NCBI RefSeq assembly: GCF_954871325.1
Contig: NC_088775.1
Span: 65,573,561-65,637,560 of the forward strand
DNA from: Gordionus sp. m RMFG-2023
Lineage: Eukaryota; Nematomorpha; Gordioida; Chordodea; Parachordodidae
Direction of reading: 5' to 3'
Length of the DNA stretch: 64,000 bases
Part shown: piece after piece, positions 47,391 through 59,400 of the stretch
Layout of the letters: every line of letters begins with the position of its first letter
Numbering within the stretch: position 1 is the stretch's first letter
Notes under the pieces: generated by a model
Seen by the model: only the letters and a program-made list of their open reading frames with translations
Told to the model about the DNA's origin: nothing
The model's database searches: none
Position numbers and translations under genes: made by a program

Positions 47391-50300
47391 TTAAAAGCAA
47401 AGTTATATCCTAAATATCATCGTTTCTAAAAAATCTACTTATCATCTTTAATTAATTTTAAAAAGTTATTATATTTAAATTAAGTAAAGTAAAAGTAAAA
47501 AGAAATAGGGGAAAAAAATTAACTGCACTAACTTTATAAATATCATCAGAATCATATTAATTCTAGTTTATTGATTCTGAAAATTTGTCAGATTAAAAAA
47601 ATAAGGTTTAAACTTTCCTAAAATTTATTTATTATGATTTTAAAAGTTTATTGATAATATAAACCTATAGCTTGCAATCATTTTTTATTCCTTTTGGTGT
47701 GCTAAAGCACATTTTCTTCTGTAAATATTAAAATACTAAATCTTTTTTAGCCAATCATATATGACGTAATTATATTTATTAGGTTAAAATTTCCACTCTT
47801 ATAAAATAATAGCTCAAATTATAACTCGAGTAACCTAAAGTTCCCCTGTATTCAACGTACTCCGGGCTCCCCTAATTCAAGGAACCTAGAAAAATTTTAA
47901 AAATTTGCACTTTATGATATTTGCCCCCCCCCATACCTATGCCACTGCATTCCACCCAAGTTTATTATATTCCTTTTTAAAAAAAATCTGTTTCAAAAAA
48001 AGAGCTAAAGAAATTTTTTCTGGCATTAAATTGCATTCAGCGTATCTTAAAAAACTCTTAAAAACTCACTGATAAAAGAGTATATCAATATATGTATATA
48101 ATAAGAATTGTATAAATTATTATTTGTTATCAATTCAATTTTAAAGAATTTTTAAAAAAAATATAATTAACTAGGTATGCTCGTAATATAAAAGACGGTA
48201 ATGGAAAAATATATATTTAATATATATTTTACCAGGTAAATATGATAATTTTTTTTCATACATATTTTTCATTTAAATGTTTAAAAACAAAAAATAAATA
48301 AATCTATTATTAAATGATCTAATTAATTATTTTTAACAAATTTTTTTATAAAAATTTTGAAAGTTTAAAAACATATATATATATATATATAATTCAATTT
48401 TTTTTATAGCCTAAAGGGCAATGAAAGCATTTATATATTTTATTTAATTTACAACACCTTATCGATCACATACCTTCGCAATTCGCATAATATTTTATTG
48501 GAAAAGAAATTTAATGCTAAAAGGTTGTGTTTTCTTAAAAACTTTACTTGTTAATAGTTAGTGTAGTTCTAAGACCGGATATGAAATAGAAGACTGGACT
48601 AATATATTTTAAAGTCTTACAAAAACTACATTTTGAGCTGAGAGTAAACGTAAACCCAAAAAACCAGGAACTAAATATTTTGTCTTTACTTTTGTTTTTA
48701 TTTTTTAGATTGAATTTTTATAGAAAATTAAAGAATTCTTAATTTCAATAAAAATGGGTAGAAAATGACTAATTAGTTTTCTTATTTTTTGTTGTACCTT
48801 TTTATAATATTTTTTTAGGAAAAGGGGCACTTTTCTTATATTTGACATTTTTTTGTGATTTGCTACTGTTTCCCGGGTTATATGGTGATCCTAACCTAAT
48901 GGTCGCTACATGACTGAAAAACCATTGATAATCTTTAGATAAATATATTGCAATCATATCTTCTTATCCTATGTGCATGCGTTTTTTCCATTTTTATCTA
49001 AAATTTATAATTCTGTCTCCAATCACTCAAGATTCGAAAATGATGATTTAGAAAAAAAAAACTTTATCATTTTCAAATACATTAATTATACAAGATTGAT
49101 ATTATGGTAAATAATATTTTAACTAAAAACTAAACGGTTATATTAAAATAAAATGAAAGGAAGATGCGAGGGGGAAATCGTAATTATAGATTATTATAAA
49201 GATATAATATATTTTTATGTTTTAAAAAACGAACCATAGTATATAATTGGATATTTAAAAAAATATATAGAAGTTTTAGCTGTTATGGTCAGAAAATGGA
49301 CATCTGGTTTATAGAAAATAAATTTTATTTTTTTTTACATTGATTTTATTTAATATTAAAAATCGAAAATAAGGAGAATAAATCTTTTATATAAAAGGAA
49401 ACAAATGCTTTATTTTAAATAAAAATTATCAAAAATTTTATTTAAAAAAGTGTATATAATATTAAAGAATTAAATAATAAAACGAAATCTAATAACTACC
49501 ATATTATATATATTTAGTACCAAAAATGACCGCTTAAATTTTGGACTCATGTTATAGTACTAAAAATACAAATAATCAGAGGTACCATAAGATTTGGCAT
49601 GGGGCGGAGGTGGGGGGGGAGGGCTCAAGCTCCCTAATAAAAGTGTGAAACGCCAAGCTTTTTAAATATTATTATGAAAACCACACCAAATTTTTTGGAA
49701 ACTAACCATTTTAAAAAATTTTGTAAAAGATTCTCCATAAATTGATAGTTATCTCATTCTCTCCCCTTTATCTTTAAATATATTTTTTTTTAATCAGCGG
49801 ATGATGTCAAATTTTTTACCGACAGGCGATTATATTTCTAAAAAAATTGATAAAATTGAAAACATATTTTAAAAAAAACTATAATAATTTTTCATCTTAT
49901 ATATGGGCGCCTGCAACAATGTACAAAAAATCTTATTTTTAAAAACAGCTGGTTAGATTAATAATTTAAATAATTTCATTTATTTTATAATTTTTTCAAT
50001 TTAAGTATAAGGCTACTCGATGTGACTTGGTAATTTTTATATTTATTTCTTCAGATCCAGGAAAAACTCGACTGAAAACTTGACGGAAAAAAAATTACGG
50101 GGAAAAAAGGATAAAAAACTGCGGAAAGAAAAATTTCAATGAAATACAAACTTTAAAAAAAAACTGGGATAAAAAAGTATCTATTATTAAAGGTTAAATA
50201 TAATATAACATGTAACAAAAAAATATATACACTATCTTTTAAATAAAGTGAGATAACATTTCTATGGTGACTTGTTGATACTAAAGTTAAATTGGACATT

Positions 50301-51330
50301 ATTATATCCGATAAGATACATGTTTAAAAAAATAAGTTGGAGAATATTAAAAATTTTTTTTAGAAATTTATTTTAATAATAGTTTCTTTTATTGATTAAG
50401 ATTTTTCTTTTAAAAATTCAGCATAAATTAATTCTTTTTAAAATTTGCATCGTTCTGGATAGACCTGTATTCAAGATATTTTTCAGAACTCGTAACAAAT
50501 CTGAGCCTAAAAACATTTAAGAACCTTTTTTAAAAAAGAAGAAACCGTTGATTAAAAAATTAGCAATCAGCTAGCAGACCCAGATGGTAAAATTATTTAA
50601 ATCTGGATCAAGTCTAAAAAATAAAAAAACTGGACAGGCATCATTTTTTTTAAACTGTCATGGCCAATATCATAATTTTTTTTATTCCCATCCATCGCAA
50701 ATTTGCCTGCTTTGGCAAATAATATTTTAAGTTAATAAAAAAATTTCCCCCTACACACCCACTTCTCCCTCAAGGTTGTATACAGTATATCAGTGTAAAG
50801 AAAAATTTGAAAGAAAAATTAGTAAAAGTTAATCACTTTTTTAAATAACGGCCATAATTCAAAATTTTAAGAAAAAACCCAATTTTATAACTAAAAATTT
50901 TATAAAAGTCTAATTTAGCCAAAAGCATGCAATAAGTTAACCTAAAAACATCCAGCAATTTATGGGGGAAAACCAATCTACAGGGTCGTGCAGATTTAAT
51001 TTAAAACATTTCGATAATTAAAATTATTTAACTTGTAAAAATTGATAGGTATATATAAATGTTATTTTATTAATTTTTTGCAAGTCAAATAAATTAATAA
51101 ATATGGAAATGTTTTGAATAGTACTCACCCCCCCCCCCCAGCAAAATCGAAACACCTTTGCTATATTACATAAAGAGTAGCAGGATTTTGATAAGGGAGG
51201 ATGGGAGTTATTACTAGGCGGGGTTTTCCCCACCAATTTTGTTAGAGGCTAAATCAATGTATTCTAGGCACTTTGGCTATGTTACATTTTTATAAAAATA
51301 ATTTTGGTTTGTCACTTTTTTATATAAAAA
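47391..51330. other. AT-rich gene desert
   Basis: Nearly 4 kb without a supported gene. Only homopolymer C/G runs (about 47933, 49612, 51128) and short AT microsatellites (48375 region) stand out. Open frames such as 51024-51236 show no motif. Confidence 0.5.
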
Positions 51331-51439
51331 TATTTATACGGCCCGGTCCGGATTTTTTTTTCAAAAATTATTTTCGGCTGGCCCGGATTTTTTTAAAATA
51401 TATTATATTTATTTTTGATATTTAAAGCTAATAATAGCG

Positions 51440-51449
51440 ATTTCAAATA
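51440..51449 (+). repeat. MULE copy 2 target-site duplication, left
   Basis: ATTTCAAATA is repeated exactly at 52765-52774. The related empty site near 53840 (minus strand) has ATTTAAAATG once. Confidence 0.93.
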
Positions 51450-52764
51450 AATCCTGGAAAAAAACCCCCGGAAAAAAAACCCGAAATTTTTTTTCGAATT
51501 TACTTAAGATCTAATAATAGCGGTATGTTTTTATTTGGATTTATATAAGGTATAGACAAATTAGTATTTTAGAAAAAAATATTATAAAAATATACTTTAA
51601 TAATAAATTATATACATAATAATGATTTATTAATAAAATAAACAGATCTTATTGCAAATTTTGTCAAATATAGTTTACTTAATATAGTAATTAAGGATCG
51701 ATATTGTATTTAATACTATAGAAAATTTTTTTACGAAAATAAGTATGGGTTATTTTACTGGGATATTTTTTCCCATTACCAATTTGAACATCGGCATCTT
51801 TTCTTGTTTAGGCACTGCGATTTTGTTTTCGGTGTCCAACTACATACACGCCATCGTTCAAGTTTAGTTTGATCGGCAGCCACCGCATTTCATTTTTTAA
51901 TCAATACCCAGATTAATGGGTGTTTATTCCCAACCAGATTAGAAAAACGATGATTCGAACCTTCGCATTGATTATTTATGAGTTATTCGTTGGATAGAGT
52001 GCTCTGATTCACGTTCCAAGTTTCTGGAGGAAATCGAGGCTCAATTCGACCTGTCTGGGATTGAGAATTGCTTCTTGTGACCTCCCTTGATACTCCATTG
52101 GTGTAATTTTTATCGAAATATTCAAGAATATCCTTACCATTGCTCGGAGTAACCGATCTAAGGAATGCCATTGCATTGCCCATATCACATAAAGGAACAA
52201 ATTCTAAGCAGTCCGTCATGACACAAAAGAAGCTTAGGGCTTCGTCGGTTCTGTATTGGCTTTCCAGACCTAGCTTTTGAATTTTTCTATGGGTACTTTG
52301 ACACAAATGGTGATCCCCTAATTGAAAAAATAAATATTAATAATCATACCAATGACAGTTTTAACCGCGCTCATAGCAGACTTTTCGAAATCCTTGTATA
52401 TATATAATGGATTAGGAAATAAATCCCGTTCTTGACATTAAGACATTATTACTTCGAATATTTTTTCGTAAGTATTTTATGTTTTTTTTTAAATTTAATA
52501 GCTGTTAATGATTGTGGCATTCGATTATAAAATTATTTATCAATATTAATTATTACTAGGTTATACTAAAAAAATTGAGATGAAAAAAATTTAGAAAAGA
52601 TCAGAAAAATAAAGATTAACAAAGATTTAAAGCAAAAATGGGAAGAAAATAATAAATTGAGAAAAAAATTTAAGAAAAATTGAAGAGAAAAAAATTTTTA
52701 AAAATAACGATTTTCTTTTTTTTGAATTTTTTTTGGGGGTTTCCGGGGTTTTTTTCCTATTACC
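51450..52764 (-). mobile_element. FLYWCH-type MULE, copy 2, internally deleted
   Basis: 1315 bp, starting AATCCTGGAAAAAAACCCCC and ending CCGGGGTTTTTTTCCTATTACC, the same ends as copy 1 but with only two or three CCCCGG/A units per side. The minus strand keeps the C-terminal half of the transposase: the frame 51983-52306 plus sequence to about 51810. The FLYWCH region and the start of the DDE domain are replaced by unrelated AT-rich sequence, so it could move only with help from another copy. Coding identity to copy 1 is roughly nine in ten by eye. A perfect 10-bp duplication flanks it. Confidence 0.92.
51983..52306 (-). pseudogene. MULE transposase fragment (copy 2)
   Basis: A 107-codon frame reading CQSTHRKIQKLGLESQYRTD, SFFCVMTDCLEFVPLCDMGN, ILEYFDKNYTNG and PRFPPETWNVNQSTL. 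These are the ordered motifs after the second catalytic aspartate of FLYWCH-MULE transposases; the next motif in relatives, N-x-EGxNxRFSxLVGxxHP, follows in another frame at 51900-51970. The start codon is accidental because the N-terminal part is deleted. The matching region of copy 1 is at 27480-27820. Confidence 0.88.
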
Positions 52765-52774
52765 ATTTCAAATA
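52765..52774 (+). repeat. MULE copy 2 target-site duplication, right
   Basis: ATTTCAAATA; see 51440-51449. Confidence 0.93.
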
Positions 52775-52900
52775 TTTGGTTTTAAAATATAAGGTCCGGT
52801 CCGGATATATTTTTTAAAAAAATTTTCAGGCCCGGCCCGGGTAAATTTAAAAAAATTAAAGTAAGGCCCGGCCCATGTACCCGGGCTGTAGGTCTATAAT

Positions 52901-53684
52901 TATAATAAAAATAATTTTTTTACAAATTTTTTAACGAAAAAATTTTTTAACGAAAATATTTTATATTTTAATAATGATTTTTTTTTGCACCACCCTAGAG
53001 AAAATTTATGTGTGCAACCCTGATCCTACAAGTAAGTACTTTTTAAAAAGCTATACTGTTCACCATTTTAAAAGGATGATATATCGATAAGGGTATAAAA
53101 TTAATAAAATACACATTTTGTCATTAAAATGATTTTTTCTTTATTCGCAAATAATTTCAAATATTATTTATTTTGTTTTTTTTTAAAATATTTTGTTCGA
53201 TGCGTTACAGACAATTTCTAAAAAAAAATGAGAAAAATCAATAAATAGAAGGATTTAAAGTAAAAAATTGGAGGGGGGGGGGTATAATTTTTTTAAAATC
53301 GATAACGCTATATGACCACAATTGTTTTTAATATGAATGATGAAGAATATTAAATAGCCCTCCTATAAAAAGAGAAAAATTGATTTTTTTCAAATAATAA
53401 ATAAATTCGCAAGATGGTATTACATAAAGAGTAATTGAGGGTAAGGGGGGGGGGAGTTGTATTAATACATTGTTAAAAGTTTTTTAAAGGAAATTGTAAA
53501 CCATCTCATGGTCACTTTATAGGGAAGTTTTATTTTTTGGAGTTTGTGAATTGTAAAATTTACTAGAACCAAGTATTTGAAGCATTTCTAGGCTTGTATT
53601 GTATTATATAAACAGAAACATATTTTTTTAAACTTAATTCACCTCCTCAAAAATTAAATTGGTTTTCAAAAATGAAAAGGCAGG
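52901..53684. other. AT-rich intergenic
   Basis: No gene. Two long G runs stand out (about 53271-53281 and 53443-53453). Confidence 0.5.
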
Positions 53685-53975
53685 GACCTGCATGCCCGAC
53701 CCTAAGCCTGGGTTGGGCCGTATCGTATTTTAATTATTTGAAATATACCCGGGCCAGGCCTAAATTAAATTTTACCCGGGTGAGCTTGAAAATAAGAACG
53801 GGCCGGGTCTTATATTTTAAAACCAAACATTTTAAATCGCCATCATTGGCTATAAAAATTATAACTAATTCTAATAAATTTAAAAAAAATCCGGGTCGGG
53901 CGTGAAAATATAAAACACAGGTCGGCCAAAAAAAATCAAGACGGGCTATGCAAATGGTACTACTAGCAGGCTTAT
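53685..53975 (+). mobile_element. CCCGGGCC-family MITE, copy 4 (empty site for MULE 2)
   Basis: Starts GGGACCTGCATGCCCGACCC and contains ACCCGGGCCAGGCC and CGGGCCGGGTC. Reverse-complemented, its centre reads GGCGATTTAAAATGTTTGG, which is the sequence interrupted by the MULE in copy 3. Frames on either strand here (53672-53905, 53734-53994) are by-products of the GC-rich ends. Confidence 0.85.
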
Positions 53976-56068
53976 AAAAAGTTTTTTTAAACAATATTTC
54001 AAAAAAAATTATTTAATTTACTTAAGTAAAAAATAAAAAAATTTGAGCACGTTTTTTAAATTTGATGAAATTATTATTTTGCTGGAAATGTATTTCATAG
54101 AAATCTTACTCTGTGATTTTTAGAAAATTTTCCTTTGAACTTAATACAATGTATATTGGTTTTTCCATATATGTTTTTATTAATTTTAAATGACTAAAAA
54201 GTTTACTGCAAAATTTCTGAAATTCATACAGTAAGTATTCTAAACATGCTGGAATACATTTCCACTAAAGTCGGATCTCACTCAACTGAAAAACACATTG
54301 ACGCTAACAAATATAAGCCTATAATTATTTTATAATTTTTTTAAATAATAAATAAAGCCATCAGAGTAAATGTATTAATAATTTTGACCAAAATAACTAC
54401 TTTTTGATTTTGACATTACCTCTCTCCCCAATACAAAAAAAATAGTCATTAAAATAATATATTTCTAATTTATTTATTTGTCCTGCTTTTGTAAAAAAAA
54501 AAATTTAAGTTCCCTAGGGGACATTTATATTTTGACCACTGAAAAATAATATACGTATCTATATAAAAAAATAACAAATAAATGATTAGACAAAAGAATT
54601 GAAAAATAATATATTTTTTACCAAAAAAAATGGTCGAGTTTATTTTCATAAAAAATCTACTATTGTAGTGAATATGCCCTAGCTTTTTGTCTATACATAC
54701 TATTCCTTTTTAGCTAAAAAAAATTTTTTAACACTTCTTGTTTCAGCTAATTCTTGCTTGTACAAAAATGAGCGTTAAAAAATAGTACAAGATTTTTTCA
54801 GGTATAGATAAGTTATAGAACATGTTTAATTTTTGAAAAAAAATCCCTTTTATTAGCTAGGATTGAGCTAACGTGGTCAGGCTCAGTTAAAGAATTGGTC
54901 ACTTTTGGAGGTTTCACTATAATATTTATTATATTAATAAAATTATAATCTTCCTCATATAAATGTTATTTTCACATAATTTTAATTCAAAATCAGTTTT
55001 TTTTGTTTTCGTTTTTTAAAAAATATTATTTACAATCATGAAAATGAAAAGAAGCTCATAAAATAACAAAAATAAATAAATAATAAAAATTTAATTTTTT
55101 TTTCGGTTTGTGGTTTTAAAATTTTTTTAATTTTTTTTTGTTATATTTTTATATATTATTTTTTTTAAAACAAAAATACTCAGGTATTCTTAAGGTATAG
55201 GAATTCTTATTCATATTCCATAGATATATTTATGCAAAAATGAATGTTTTTTAACAAAATTCCATAAAAATCACATAATTTTCATTACATTTCTCAATGC
55301 GTTATCAATGTTTCAATTTTTATTCCAAAAATATTACATACTCAGGATGGAAAAATTTTGTATTTAAACTTCGATTCCCTATGACGCGCCTGTTAAATTA
55401 TAACAATATGGAGATCGATTAACCCCCCCCCCCCTAATAAAGACCAAAATACAAATAAAAAAAAAGTATGAATTTTTTAAAGCTTTGATTATATACTTAA
55501 AATGTAATTAAAAATTAAATGTAAGAAAATATCTTATATAAATAAGCATTATTATTGTATATATTGATTTTGCTTACCTTCTAAATTTTGCGAAAAACAA
55601 ATTAATTTTTTAAAAAATATAGAATAATATTAGAGCTCAAACTTAATTGTTATTAATTTACTTCTTATGTCGATATTCTTCTTTACCTTCTATAATTAAA
55701 TATTTTGTAAAATTTAATTACTCGTTTTTTAGCGAGAAATTTTGCTGACAAAAAAAAGAAAATAAGCGATTCAAGGAATGATGCCAAAATAATTGTCTTT
55801 TAATTTTCTTTCATTTTCACGATTATAGTCAAACAAGTTTAGGTACTTTTAGTGGTGTGTTGTGCTCGTGTAATATTTTATTATTTGTTTTTCTATTTTT
55901 TGTTTCTCAAATAATAGATTAGATTTGGGATAGAGAAATTGGGTCAAATTGAACTACAAATATCTGTTGCAAGGATATTTTTTTTCCGTTTACAATATTA
56001 AAAAGAATAACTTTAAAACTGAATTTAAAACTTTTATTAATTTTTTTATTGACTTAATTAAATGTTGA
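53976..56068. other. AT-rich upstream region of the psq gene
   Basis: About 2 kb with no supported gene. It may contain the promoter and an upstream exon of the gene starting at or before 56126, but no confident TATA box or initiator was identified in this composition. A C-run lies at about 55423. Confidence 0.5.
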
Positions 56069-56497
56069 AATTTTATTAAAGAATTTATTAATCTTGAGAA
56101 TATTAATTGTAGGATTATTAATGAAATGAATGAAACAATGGACTCTCATAAAAACGTAGACTCCGAATTCTCTAGTTCGCCGATAGCCAAAAATGAAAAA
56201 GATTTAGAAGCGGGGACCGAAAATAAGAATGACTTCAATTATAGGATTATTAACGAAATGAATGATACAACAGACCCTCATAAAAACATAGCCTCTGAAT
56301 TCTCTAGTTTCCCGATTACCAAAAAGAAAAATCATTTAGAAACGAATGACCTCAAAAATATAAATTGTATTATTATTAACGAAATGAATGTTACAACCAA
56401 CACTCATAAAAATATAGACTCTGATTCTAGATCGCCGATAGCCAAAAAGGAAAATCATTTGGAAACGGAGACCGTAAATAGGGATGACTTCAAAAAC
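56069..56497 (+). repeat. Three ~42-codon coding repeats at the N-terminus
   Basis: Units begin at MNETMDSHKN, MNDTTDPHKN and MNVTTNTHKN and share SEFSS.PI.K and RIINE/IIINE segments. A partial unit (NINCRIINE) reads in frame upstream of the first ATG, which favours a start further upstream or an upstream exon. Confidence 0.85.
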
Positions 56498-59400
56498 ACG
56501 GGAAATAGTTTAATGCTACACACTGAAGCAACAACTACTATAGAAAATCTACCCTCTATCAACCACAATAACAACATAAGGAGTAGGCGGAGAAAGAGCG
56601 ACATAACGCGCAAGTTTTTATGCCCGAAAGAAGCTCCACCCTTCAATGCCAAAGAGAGGGAAAACGAAGCTTTATTAACTGAACCTAAGGAAGGAGTTAA
56701 TGGGGCGGAGGAAGAAAATGAACAATACTATATATCACCGCCATTAACGGATTATACCCATGCTTTTCGCGATGAACGGAATAAACACGAGGAGGACAAA
56801 GATGTAGAAAGTGAATATGATAATAATGGGGAATCATACAGTCATAGTGGGTGCGAAAGCTTGGAAGAGTTAAATTATGAAGAATTTAACGACAACACTC
56901 AAGACTTTGGAAGTGACGAAAAAGTAATGCACGATAAAACAAACATTTCTTCTTTCCTTTCTCCTTATAGTTTCGCCGCCCAGGGTGAAGACTTCAAGAA
57001 TGGGTCTGTTAATTCCAATGGGTTCAACAATCAGAATTTAACAGTAAAAAACTAGATACATATATATATATATAATTAGGCGGGTTATAGTTTTGCTAAT
57101 CAAACAAACATTTCAGAATTCATTGAATTAATATAAAATACATTAATTTTAATGTTTTATTTATATAAAAAATAGGAATTTTTTATTAAAAATAATATAA
57201 GATTTCAATTGTGTAGTATAGATTACAAAGTTATGATAATTCCAAATCTATAATTTAAAAATACTATTCGATATTTTATTATATATTATTACTATATGTT
57301 AGGCCTCTCACAAGCGAGGCTACTACAAGGCTTACACTAGGGAGCAACTTATGAAGGCTCTGGAAGCCGTTCAAACTGCTAAAATGAGTGGCGAACAAGC
57401 GGCAAAATTTTTCAAGGTAATTTCTATTACTAAAATGAATTATTATGAAATAAACTTGTACAAATAAAATTATTAGGTGCCTAGAAGTACTCTTCACCAT
57501 CATTTGAGACCCATGCAATATTGGTGCGTCTACTGCCAAACGGATTTGAGATACAAAATAGAATGGAAAGAGCACATGACAACCCACAAGAAAAAAATTG
57601 GGGGAGCGAGTTTGGGCAATAATAACAATCATCAAATCAAAAATGAAATTCAAAGTAGCCACAGCGATGAATCCCCTGCGGCAGAGCTCAATGGTATTAT
57701 AGCAGTGAACGACCAGAATACTACATCCAAATTGACCATCACCGATAATTTTGAGAACTACAATCCTGACCAACTGGAATTACCAAAGAACGCTCCCTCT
57801 ACCAAGCCTTTTCCGTATCATTCAACTTCCAATAGCCTCCCAAAACTCAAATTTAATAGTGATGACGAAGGAGATAATTGTGTAGCAAGAAAGAGCCCGA
57901 TGACCAAAGATAATGTAACTATAACATATCCAATATCACAACCAAACAAGTATCCTAATAGTTCGCCTTCGCCCGTGTCCTGCGCTACAAATTCTACCCT
58001 GTCTTACTACGGTAATTATAACGGGATTCAAAGCACAAATAATACCAAATCAAAACAAGTTATATTTAGTGATATTCAAAATAACCATTGTGATACCACG
58101 AATAAAGATAGGTTTGAAAAGTATTATGGCTCCCTCATGAGGACAGATAAAAGCAATTATCATGCCCGTTATTTGGTCGATGGAGAATCTTCTCTAGTCG
58201 ATCAGATATATTATGGGACAACTTTAGTAAAGACGGTAAGAAAAGAAATATCGGTTATATACTTGATTTAAGTTTTTTTAACATTTGATGGATGTGTGAA
58301 GGGAGTATAAGGAAAATATAAGACTTTTTAGGACAACGATGATTTTTTAAGGAAGTGGGAGGAGTGTAATGAAAATATAAGACTTTTTAGGGCATCGGCA
58401 TATTTAAAGGAGAAAATTATTTTTATTATACATTTTATTTAACAATTTAAAAAAAATTGTTAACAGGAACCAATTGATCGTCTTACAACATCAAAAAATC
58501 ACTCAGATAATTACGAACCAAGTACGTATAGTTTATAAAAGAAAGTGATGATTTATATTGAAGAAAATACTACTTTTATTGCATAGATTCACCGATGCGA
58601 CCTTTTTTTTTAGCCAATTACAACCGATATAAAATAAATGATTATATTATTTTTTTCCAAATCTCCATTTTGCCCTTATATTTTTTATTATCAATTTAAA
58701 CCACCACATTCAATCATATTGAAGTAAGTCATTTTCTTTTATAAGTTGATTATTTCTTTTCGAAATAAAGAAAGAAACTTTCTTTAAAAATTATTGAAGG
58801 TTAATTCTCATTTTTGGGTATCGGTTAATTGAAAGTATCTGGGCATCTCTATTTTATTTAAATTTTATCATAAATGTTACACTCGAAATATAGAATAATG
58901 TTTAACTTAAACAACAACACTTATTCAGGGACCGACACTCTGCGAAATTACTTGATGAAAGGGAAATCCAATGAAGAAACTTCAGCGACGGGCATCTCTT
59001 TGAGAAAAAATGACAAGAGCATTCTTACTCAAGGCTTTGATAAAAAGTTCGAAAAAATAACATTATCTAGCGAACAACCATTGAGTCTAAGGAAGATTAG
59101 GAACGCACTCAACAATGATAATCACAAGCCAACGGAACACGTTTCTCCAGACTTTGTGTGTGCCTTGTGCGGTCTCGCTTTGGGTGATAAAAACGTGTTT
59201 TTAAACCATTTATTCGTGCACAATCAAATTTTTTTGGCCTCCCATGTAAACTCATTGGAAGGAGACAATAGCAGCGGGTATTCTATGGTTGGAGGTTCTT
59301 TATCTTCTAGCGACATGGTAAAAAACATTCAAAAAATGGGCTGTGATATCGTCACCAAGATGAATATGCTTTATGATGGGATAGACGATAAATTTTGGGG

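Larger units (their letters stand above)
51345..52900 (-). mobile_element. CCCGGGCC-family MITE, copy 3, containing MULE copy 2
   Basis: Left part 51345-51449 and right part 52765-52900 rejoin as one MITE once the MULE and one 10-bp duplication are removed. Its landmarks are GGCCCGGTCCGG, then GGCCCGGATTTTTTT, then TTTGGTTTTAAAATATAAGG, then GGCCCGGCCC, ending GGGCTGTAGGTCTATA. The joined sequence aligns with the reverse complement of 53685-53975. Confidence 0.82.

Noticed and set aside
57279-57773. 164-codon minus-strand open frame
   Set aside because: Antisense shadow of psq gene exons 2-3, spanning a well-supported intron.
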